Below, piece by piece: positions 1 to 6,684 of a stretch of 7,662 nucleotides of DNA; the first letter of the stretch is position 1, and the number at the start of each line of letters is the position of its first letter. Made by a program: the position numbers and the translations under genes. The notes under the pieces are model-generated. The model did no database searches. It saw only the letters and a list, made by a program, of their open reading frames with translations, and was not told where the DNA came from. Source of the stretch: a bacterium (GTDB taxonomy: Bacteria > CSSED10-310 > JAJRTK01); assembly GCA_024278345.1 (NCBI GenBank), contig JAJRTK010000403.1, positions 1-7,662 of the forward strand, written 5' to 3'.

Positions 1-445
1 CGTAGGAATAGAACGGGTTCTCGAAGTAATATCGAAGCCCGGCCCTCTGGGTCCGTGGAAAAGGCTGGAGACTGGAATGGCGGGAGATCGCCTCGAATCT
101 TTCCAGTTGAGACTCCAGGTTCAGATCGATCCCCAAAGGCGGATTCAACGGGACAGAGAAGATCCGGTCCTCCCGCTCCCTGATCCGTCGGAGATCCGGG
201 AGGGGCGAGTAGAAGCTCCCCGGATCGTTGAAGGCGAACTGCCGCCGGAGCTCCTGGTTTTCCCGCTCTAATCCATGGACAAGAAGGCGCAGTCGTTCGG
301 CGGAGCGCCGCTGCTGCTCCGCTTCTTCCCGCAATGGGGCCAACTGGGAGTCAAAGGCCGAATCCGCCCCGCCACCTCCATCGCTGGTGGCATCAAAGCC
401 GAGACGGCGAATCCGTCTCCATATCTTTCCCAGCGACCTACCCAT
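1..445 (-). CDS. N-terminal part of a probable class I SAM-dependent methyltransferase (gene continues past the left edge)
   Basis: The first 148 residues of a gene whose 3' part lies outside the window. The ATG at 445-443 overlaps the end of the preceding large gene by 8 bases. No other start codon lies between it and the in-frame stop at 484-482. A GGAG sits at 448-451, only two bases from the ATG, so initiation probably relies on translational coupling. Residues 1-15 are basic (GRSLGKIWRRIRR). A Gly-rich turn at 23-26 follows, then a Glu/Gln/Arg-rich coiled-coil-like helix at about 30-70. From about 100 the pattern GIDLNLESQLERFEAI and then GLRYYFENPFYSY at the cut edge resembles the segment that, from memory, precedes the SAM-binding Rossmann domain in a family of surface-glycan-associated class I methyltransferases. 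The SAM-binding motifs themselves are not visible, so the assignment rests on this lead-in and on the operon context. It could instead be another glycan-modifying enzyme. Confidence 0.6.
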   Translation of the reverse strand, partial: MGRSLGKIWRRIRRLGFDATSDGGGGADSAFDSQLAPLREEAEQQRRSAERLRLLVHGLERENQELRRQFAFNDPGSFYSPLPDLRRIREREDRIFSVPLNPPLGIDLNLESQLERFEAISRHSSLQPFPRTQRAGLRYYFENPFYSY

Positions 446-3400
446 GGCTCCGTCCCGCCTGGATCGGAAGTGCCTTCTTCCCTAGGAAAATCGGATAAGT
501 CTGAAGATAGCCATATTCCCTGGACCAGGGAAACCAGGCGGCCACTTCCTGGAAACCGATCTCCCGCATTTCGTCCAAGAGATCCCAGCCGAAGTGGCGA
601 TAAACCAGGGAACCCTCGTCGCTCAAGGGGTTGCCATGGTATTCGGGGTCCAGCAGGTGGCGCAACGTTCCATCCTCTTCCTCAACGGCGCGGACAAGAT
701 GATCGCGACGGCCCAGGTCGAACGGGACGGACAGGAGCAGGCTTCCTCCCGGCGCCGTGACGCGGAGTAGTTCTTCCAGTGCCCGCCGGTAGTCGGAGAC
801 GTGCTCCAGGACGTCCAGGCATAGAACAAGATCGAACCGGGAAGAAGAAAAGGTCAGGTTTCGGAGATCCTCGTTCCGAATTCCCCGGAGTGAGCAGGTT
901 CCCCGGGGAACCTGGGTTCCCAGGTATTCGCTTCCCTGGACCCGGCGGTAGTTGGAGGCGTACCAGCGATAGAGCGGCGTGACCTGCTCCGTGAGGTAAA
1001 TGGCCGTTTCACGCAAGGGCTTGGCCAACCGGTTGGCCAGGTGGATCGCTGCCCGAGTCCGGTTGTTGAGGTGGCAGGAGGGGCAGATGAGGTGTTCTCT
1101 CCAATTGGGCCGGGGCCGGCCGTCGATTTCATGGCTATAGGTCCAATCGACGGCGAAGTCGGCCGCGGCCTGACAGACAAAGCAATGGCCGGTGACGAAA
1201 AAGGGGTGCCCTTCCACCGTCAATTCCCTTTCCAGGGTTCTCCGCCTTTGGAGCAGCGGAGCGTTGGCCTCCCGGAACCGCCGATACTCCGCCAGGGAAG
1301 CGGCAGACTGGAGCCAGCCTTCCCCGCGGTGGGCAAGCGGCTGGGTAGACACGTGATTTTCGCCGGCCTTTGGCGTAGGTTTCTTCTTCAGGGCTGGGCT
1401 TTCGGGAACGAGATCCCCAAGGATCTCTTTCAGCCGGGCCTTGGCCACGCCGGGAGAAAACGAACGCTCGATAACCTTCATCCCGGCTTCCGATAGCCGG
1501 CACCACAACTCTTCGTCCCGGTAAAGGCGAACCACCGCCGCCGCGAAGCCGGCGGGATCGTCGGCAATCAAGAGTTCCCGTTCGTGGGCCAGATCCATTC
1601 CTTCGGCGGCCACCGTGGTGGCCACGCAAGGAAGTCCCAAAGCTAGGCTGTGTCCCACCTTCCCTTTCACTCCGGCACCGTACCGGAGCGGCGCCACCGA
1701 AAGACGGCATTCCGCGAAGAAGGGATCCACGTCAGGCACGAAGCCCCAGACCCTCACTCGTTCCGATCCCAGAGCACGGACCTCCTCAGTGGCACGGCTT
1801 CCCACCAGATGAAGCACGATTTGAGGCAACTCCCGAGCAACCAAGGGTAGGATCTCCCTGGCGAACCAGCAGACTCCGTCCAGATTGGGCGGATGCTCGA
1901 AACCTCCGATGAAAAGGAGATCCTTCCTGGCACCAAACGCCGCGCCGGGCTTGCGCGGGGAATGGATGTTCGACAGGATGTGGACTTCCAGGTTGGGATC
2001 GGCCTCCAGTAGAAGGGCTTTCTCCACCGGGCTCACCACCAGTGTCGCGTCGGCGAGGCCGGCGATCTCCAGCTCCCGGCGCATGGTTTCCATGGCCTCC
2101 GCGGCAAGCTTCTCGTCGCCTTCGAGCTCGGATCGCCGCGTTTCCCGCAGGAAATGGAGATCCACAGTGTCGAAAAAGAGCTTGGCATTTTTGCAGCTCC
2201 GGCGAACCTGGTGGAAGACATCCCGGGCCGTGGAAAGGCGGCTGATGAAGACCGCGTCGTACAGGGGGCCGCTCCGTTGCAGGAAATCGTTCACTGATGT
2301 GACGAAGGGCGCGTAGAGTACTTCGACCCCCACTCTCTGAAGCTCGGAGCAGTAGGGTTCGTGCCGCCAGAGGTTGAGAGGCAGGAAAGTGACCTTGAAT
2401 CCCAGCTCCCGGAGTGCCCGGAAGATGGCGGTCATCCTCACCGATCCAGCGTCCTGGTCCGGCGTCGGGAGCCGGTGGTCCAGCACAAGGATCCGCCGGC
2501 GCACCGCCCTTTCCTTCTCAAGCTCAGGCGCCGCTCCGCTGGGCCGATGCCTTCTCAGCCGTTCTTGCCAACGCTCCAGGAAACGGTGACGGTTCCTTTC
2601 CTGGTACTTCTTGCTCCCCCGCGCCGGATCGGTGCCGCAAGTGGCCCCCTCCTCGTGATGAACGCGAACCTCGGGCTGGACATAGACCTTGTACCCCGCT
2701 TCCCGGATCTTGAAAGCCAGGTCAGTGTCTTCATAGTAGGCCGGAGCGTAACGCTCGTCGAACCTCCCCACATCCACAAAGAGCTGGTAAGGAACCATGA
2801 TACAAGCGGCGGAACAATAATCGACTTCCCGAGCGTAGCCGATCTCCGGATCGCCTGGGTCCCGATCCCGACCGTAATTCCAAGCCGTTCCATCCCTCCA
2901 GACCAGGCCGCCGGACTCCTGGACACGACCATCGCCACCCAATAGCATCGCCCCCACAAGCCCGGCCCGAGGCAGCTCGGAAAAGCTTTGAACCAGCCCG
3001 TCGAGCCAGCCACCCGTCACCCGCGTGTCATTGTTCAAAAGAACCAGGTACTCTCCTTGCGCCGAACAGCTCCCCAAATTCACCGCCCGCAAGAAACCCA
3101 GGTTTTCCGGACATCGAACGATCCGCAAGTTCTCGATCTCCGATAGAACCCCAAACGTCTCGTCGGTGGAAGCATCATCCACGATCAGGACTTCGAAGGG
3201 AACCTTCGTGGGGGCGCTGGCAATCGATTCCAGGCACCGAAGAGTCAGGTCGATCTGGTTGTAGACGGGGATGAGGACGGTCACCCGCGGCTCGGAGCAG
3301 GCTTCGAGCTTCACGGCCGCCAAACAAAACGCTCCCGTTGACATGGCAGCGGAGATCACCTCTTCCAGCACCGCCTGGCGTTGATGGCCCCCGATTCCAC

Positions 3401-5159
3401 GCCTCTTGATGCTCTTGCCGCCTTCGGGAGGGCCTCGCCTCCCGCCGCCACCCCGCGGGATCCCTCGGAACCGATCCCGAAAACCACGAAGAAAACCCAC
3501 GAGCCACCTGGCTTGCCCGGGAGCTATCAACCCTACGCGATGCCGAATCTGCCCCAGGAACCGCGCCCGATACTCTACTTTGGCCAGCCGCGCCGCGTGA
3601 TCCGCAAGCTGCGTGGCCACGGAACGGAGCCACCAATTTTGCTCCCGGAGTCCCTGCTGGTGGCGCAAGATCTCTTGGCCATGTCCATCCAGTCTCTCCC
3701 CCTGGAGTTGGAGCCACAGGGTTCGCTCCTGAAGAAGTCCCGTAATCCCACAAAGCTGATGGTTCGTTTCTTTCCCTTGGCGCTCCACAAGGCCAAGCCA
3801 CCGTCGAAGCTCTGCCCCTTCTTCCGCCGCGGCCGCCACCAGGCCAGCCAGTTCTTCCTCCTTGTTTTCCAGGGACTTGACCCGCTCCCGCTCCCGCCGG
3901 AGCTGCTCTCGAAGGGCCTGGCTCGTCTCCGCCTCTCCCTGAAGCCGCTGCCGCAACAGCCCATGGCCGTCCATCAATTTTTCGATCTGCTCCTGAAAAC
4001 CGCGGTTGACCTCCAGTTGGCGGCCAAGCTGCTCCTGAAAACCGCGGTTGACCTCCAGTTGGCGGCCAAGCTGCTCCTGAAGAGCCAGGTTCATCTCCAC
4101 CTGGCGGCCAAGCTGTGTCTGCAATTTCTCGTTGACCCGCGCCTGGGAGCCAAGCCGCCTCTGAAAAGCCCGGTTGGCCTCCACCTGCTTGTCAAGCTGG
4201 ACCCAGAACCCCTTCTCCACCAACATGCCCGGACTCACCCACGCCCTCCCGATTGCGGGGAGAGTGCCGCTCGTCTCTTCCGCGAGTTCAACCGCATGCT
4301 CCCCGGCAAAGGGGTCGATGCGGGCCATCACGGCATGCAACTCCGTGCGAAGCGCATCATACCAATCTCCTGCCTGGGAAAAAGTCTCCCAACGAACCTT
4401 GCCAAGGGCACGATAGAGCCTTTTCACCAGGGAATCGACCCGTCCGAAATAGCTTTCCGGCCCGCGAGGAACGGCCCGGTGGTGACGAAGCCCGGGATCG
4501 AGGAAATCTCGAAGCTCCTCCTCCGCATCCGCCACCGACCGAGGCCACCGCAGCTCCAGACTTTCCTCCACCCCACGCAAAACCCCCACGGGATCCACCA
4601 AAAGATCTTCAAAGGCCACGGCGGCCCGAAACCGCCCACGGGAATAGAGCTCGGCGGAAAGATTGTGCTCCGCCCACAAAAGACCGGATTTCTCCGGTGT
4701 GAACCCATCGCGCCGACCCAGGGAATCCGCCACCTCCGCCGGGTGCCGGTAGACCAAAAGAAGCCGCGGTTCCACGCCACGCTCCTCCAACATCTCAAGC
4801 CACAGTGGCAACAGCCGGCAAAGCCGAGGATCCTTCACTCCCCAGGGCCGACCCCAACCAAGCCGCTCCTCTAGCCAGGTCGCAAGCTCCTCTCCCAGCT
4901 CTCCGGCGAGCCCGTCTCGCAACCGCCCCACCCCCGGCCCCCAAAGATCGTCCCAACGGCCTCCCGCAACGCAAAACAGCTTCCGGTGAATCTCGTAAAC
5001 CACCAAATCTTCGAAGAAACCCCGATCATTCTCCCCACTTCGCGGCGCCATGAGCCGAGCCCCGAAATCGACCCCCAAAATCTGGAGAGCCCCGGCCAGA
5101 GCCGATGTCCCGCTCCGGTGCATCCCCGCGACCAACCAACACTCTTCAGCCTTCTTCAT
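438..5159 (-). CDS. Five-part fusion: sulfotransferase, coiled coil, GT2 glycosyltransferase, GT4 glycosyltransferase, methyltransferase-like domain
   Basis: A 1573-residue protein, probably cytoplasmic or membrane-peripheral, that builds and modifies the exported glycan. Residues 1-250 look like a PAPS-dependent sulfotransferase: P-loop GMHRSGTSALAGAL at 12-25 and a 3'-phosphate-binding-type motif YRHPAEVADSL at 137-147. Residues about 318-545 are Gln/Glu/Arg-rich coiled coil with five 14-residue repeats at 322-391. A basic amphipathic stretch (546-566) and a Gly/Arg-rich linker (567-592) follow. Residues 625-865 are a GT-A, GT2-type domain: VTVLIPVYN at 626-634, DDAS at 661-664, NND at 709-711 (DXD position), and EDTD at 810-813 near the expected catalytic acid. 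Residues 887-1250 are GT-B, GT4-like, with a GAGVKGK motif at 1161-1167. Residues about 1313-1560 are methyltransferase-like, with CxxC pairs at 1326/1329 and 1359/1362 and FDLVLCLDVLEHV at 1442-1454. The ATG at 5159 has GGAGG six bases upstream and overlaps the ATPase gene by 14 bases. The architecture is clear. Sugar donors and acceptors cannot be read from sequence. Confidence 0.9.
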   Translation of the reverse strand: MKKAEECWLVAGMHRSGTSALAGALQILGVDFGARLMAPRSGENDRGFFEDLVVYEIHRKLFCVAGGRWDDLWGPGVGRLRDGLAGELGEELATWLEERLGWGRPWGVKDPRLCRLLPLWLEMLEERGVEPRLLLVYRHPAEVADSLGRRDGFTPEKSGLLWAEHNLSAELYSRGRFRAAVAFEDLLVDPVGVLRGVEESLELRWPRSVADAEEELRDFLDPGLRHHRAVPRGPESYFGRVDSLVKRLYRALGKVRWETFSQAGDWYDALRTELHAVMARIDPFAGEHAVELAEETSGTLPAIGRAWVSPGMLVEKGFWVQLDKQVEANRAFQRRLGSQARVNEKLQTQLGRQVEMNLALQEQLGRQLEVNRGFQEQLGRQLEVNRGFQEQIEKLMDGHGLLRQRLQGEAETSQALREQLRRERERVKSLENKEEELAGLVAAAAEEGAELRRWLGLVERQGKETNHQLCGITGLLQERTLWLQLQGERLDGHGQEILRHQQGLREQNWWLRSVATQLADHAARLAKVEYRARFLGQIRHRVGLIAPGQARWLVGFLRGFRDRFRGIPRGGGGRRGPPEGGKSIKRRGIGGHQRQAVLEEVISAAMSTGAFCLAAVKLEACSEPRVTVLIPVYNQIDLTLRCLESIASAPTKVPFEVLIVDDASTDETFGVLSEIENLRIVRCPENLGFLRAVNLGSCSAQGEYLVLLNNDTRVTGGWLDGLVQSFSELPRAGLVGAMLLGGDGRVQESGGLVWRDGTAWNYGRDRDPGDPEIGYAREVDYCSAACIMVPYQLFVDVGRFDERYAPAYYEDTDLAFKIREAGYKVYVQPEVRVHHEEGATCGTDPARGSKKYQERNRHRFLERWQERLRRHRPSGAAPELEKERAVRRRILVLDHRLPTPDQDAGSVRMTAIFRALRELGFKVTFLPLNLWRHEPYCSELQRVGVEVLYAPFVTSVNDFLQRSGPLYDAVFISRLSTARDVFHQVRRSCKNAKLFFDTVDLHFLRETRRSELEGDEKLAAEAMETMRRELEIAGLADATLVVSPVEKALLLEADPNLEVHILSNIHSPRKPGAAFGARKDLLFIGGFEHPPNLDGVCWFAREILPLVARELPQIVLHLVGSRATEEVRALGSERVRVWGFVPDVDPFFAECRLSVAPLRYGAGVKGKVGHSLALGLPCVATTVAAEGMDLAHERELLIADDPAGFAAAVVRLYRDEELWCRLSEAGMKVIERSFSPGVAKARLKEILGDLVPESPALKKKPTPKAGENHVSTQPLAHRGEGWLQSAASLAEYRRFREANAPLLQRRRTLERELTVEGHPFFVTGHCFVCQAAADFAVDWTYSHEIDGRPRPNWREHLICPSCHLNNRTRAAIHLANRLAKPLRETAIYLTEQVTPLYRWYASNYRRVQGSEYLGTQVPRGTCSLRGIRNEDLRNLTFSSSRFDLVLCLDVLEHVSDYRRALEELLRVTAPGGSLLLSVPFDLGRRDHLVRAVEEEDGTLRHLLDPEYHGNPLSDEGSLVYRHFGWDLLDEMREIGFQEVAAWFPWSREYGYLQTYPIFLGKKALPIQAGRSHG
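3987..4196. repeat. Five tandem 42-bp units encoding a 14-residue coiled-coil repeat
   Basis: Five in-frame units of exactly 42 bases: 3987-4028, 4029-4070, 4071-4112, 4113-4154 and 4155-4196. The first two are identical at every base; the others diverge progressively. On the coding (minus) strand they give, in protein order, LDKQVEANRAFQRR, LGSQARVNEKLQTQ, LGRQVEMNLALQEQ, then LGRQLEVNRGFQEQ twice (residues 322-391). Fourteen residues equal two heptads, so adding or losing a unit keeps both the reading frame and the coiled-coil register. The two identical copies indicate a recent duplication. Confidence 0.95.
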
Positions 5160-6684
5160 CCACCGCCTCCACCCGCCGAACAGCCTCCGCGATCATCGCT
5201 CCACGGCCCGCTTTTTCCTCTCCCGCCTCTTTCAGCACCGTCCGAACAGTACAGCGGCCACCCAACGAAAGGTCAAAGTACCCGAAACTCTTCTTGGAAG
5301 CGCCGGGCAGGATCCGGAACATCGTGGCATCCAAAATGCGGTGAAGATGCCGCTCCTCCCCATCGATCCAGGCGACGATCCCTGCGTTAAGCAAATAGAT
5401 GCCTTCCCCGAAAAACGTGTAGAGATCGCATTCGACCGTCACGATTCCTCCCTTCCTTACAAGCTCAAGCCCCTTCCCCAACAAGTGAGTCGTCACCCCC
5501 CCAAGCTCAATCCCCGTCGCGCTCTTGAGCGTCGTGCCGCCTCTGACTCCCGTCGCCGACTCCAGGAACCGAACCTCGTAAGCATAGAGATAGCGATGGC
5601 CCGCCTCCAAAACATTCACGCGGTTTCCCCTGCCATCCTCGATCCGGACATCGAAAATCTCGGCGCCGCCAGTGCCGTAACCGGTGGTGCTCTTCGGCAC
5701 AAGATTCGGATCGAGCTGCCCCGATCCCCACGCGATTCCACCCCAACCCCCAGCCGTGTCTCCCCGGGAACACCAAGAAGATCCAGGATGTTCATTCTTT
5801 GTGCTGCGTTCCGCTCCCATCGGGCGCCGTCCGGCGCCCACTACTCGCCTATCATCCCGTCCGGCCACCACCACGGCCCCCGGATCCTCTCCGCCGTCAA
5901 GAAGGGCGATCTGGCGAAGCACCTCTTCCCGCTGGCTCTCCGAAGCATACATGAGCCGCTGGTACTGGTGGATGACTGCCGCCGGAGCCGCCGTGAGCAG
6001 ACGGCGGCCCTTGTCCAGGAGCACCGCACGGTGGCAAAGCTCCACAATCCGGACGCCCCAGTGGGAGACAAAGAGGATCGTCTTCCCACTGCGCCGAAAC
6101 TCTTCCAGCCGGGCAAAGCATTTCCGCTGGAAGGCTTCATCGCCCACGGCCAGGGCTTCGTCAATCACCAGGATATCGGGATCGACGTTGAAGGCAACGG
6201 CGATGGCCAACCGCAGGAACATGCCGCTGGAGTAGAGCTTCACCGGCTGCAAGATGAATTCGCCGATATCGGCAAACTCCACGATATCCTCGTACCGTTC
6301 CCGGATCTCCCAATCGGAAAGCCCCAGGATCGACCCGTTCATAAAGACGTTTTCCCGACCGGTGAACTCGGGATTAAAGCCCGCCCCAAGCTCCAGAAGG
6401 GCCGCCACGCGCCCACGGATCTCCACCGATCCGCGAGTCGGTTCCAGGATTCCGCAAACCAGTTGGAGCAGCGTCGATTTCCCGGCGCCATTCCTGCCCA
6501 CAATCCCCACCGTCTCGCCGCGCCGCACCTCGAGATCCAGATCCCGCAGTGCCCAAAAATCATTGTAAAATTTTTTCCGGCCACGCCATAACATCTGCCA
6601 CAACCGGTCGGCGGGGCTGTGGTAGATCGCATACGACTTGCCCACGCCTCGAAGCTCGATGGCAATGTCGGATTCAGAGGACAT
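5146..6684 (-). CDS. wzt: Polysaccharide ABC transporter ATP-binding protein, Wzt-like, with C-terminal glycan-recognition-type domain
   Basis: A 512-residue ATPase predicted to energise export of an undecaprenyl-linked polysaccharide through the permease encoded just upstream. Residues about 7-245 form the nucleotide-binding domain: Walker A GRNGAGKST at 63-71, signature YSSGM at 151-155, Walker B ILVIDE at 171-176 and switch histidine H208 in ILFVSH. The YSSGM form of the signature is typical of the polysaccharide and teichoic-acid export subgroup. A long variable linker (about 250-325) leads to DPNLVPKST at 325-333 and GTGGAEIFDVRI at 337-348, followed by a beta-rich region to about 480 that matches the Wzt C-terminal domain pattern. 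In characterised O8/O9a systems that domain binds the modified chain end. The frame is open back to 6804, but the ATG at 6684 is preferred: it has GGAAGGG eight bases upstream, begins directly before the conserved domain, and gives only an 11-base overlap with the permease. The 3' end overlaps the next gene by 14 bases. Confidence 0.92.
   Translation of the reverse strand: MSSESDIAIELRGVGKSYAIYHSPADRLWQMLWRGRKKFYNDFWALRDLDLEVRRGETVGIVGRNGAGKSTLLQLVCGILEPTRGSVEIRGRVAALLELGAGFNPEFTGRENVFMNGSILGLSDWEIRERYEDIVEFADIGEFILQPVKLYSSGMFLRLAIAVAFNVDPDILVIDEALAVGDEAFQRKCFARLEEFRRSGKTILFVSHWGVRIVELCHRAVLLDKGRRLLTAAPAAVIHQYQRLMYASESQREEVLRQIALLDGGEDPGAVVVAGRDDRRVVGAGRRPMGAERSTKNEHPGSSWCSRGDTAGGWGGIAWGSGQLDPNLVPKSTTGYGTGGAEIFDVRIEDGRGNRVNVLEAGHRYLYAYEVRFLESATGVRGGTTLKSATGIELGGVTTHLLGKGLELVRKGGIVTVECDLYTFFGEGIYLLNAGIVAWIDGEERHLHRILDATMFRILPGASKKSFGYFDLSLGGRCTVRTVLKEAGEEKAGRGAMIAEAVRRVEAVDEEG
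5166..5170 (-). promoter_or_regulatory. Ribosome binding site of the large fusion gene
   Basis: GGAGG on the minus strand, six bases before the ATG at 5159. It lies inside the 3' end of the ATPase gene and supports this start for the large protein. Confidence 0.75.

Noticed and set aside
3987-4196. CRISPR array
   Set aside because: The units are contiguous with no spacers, they encode a heptad-register repeat in frame, and no cas gene is present.
3381-4874. Plus-strand open frame of 497 codons
   Set aside because: It lies wholly opposite the large fusion gene. Its composition, rich in Pro and Leu with KLLLKTAVDLQLA-type repeats, is the mirror of the coiled-coil repeats. It has no recognisable domain, so it is a by-product of GC-rich codon use.
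5710-5937. Frameshift or sequencing error in the Wzt linker
   Set aside because: The composition is odd, but the frame stays open and both flanking domains are in the same frame with conserved motifs, so two compensating errors would be needed.
5050-6591. Plus-strand open frame of 513 codons
   Set aside because: It lies opposite the Wzt-like gene, whose Walker A, signature, Walker B and H-loop are all intact on the minus strand. The plus-strand product shows no domain and low-complexity Pro/Arg/His composition.
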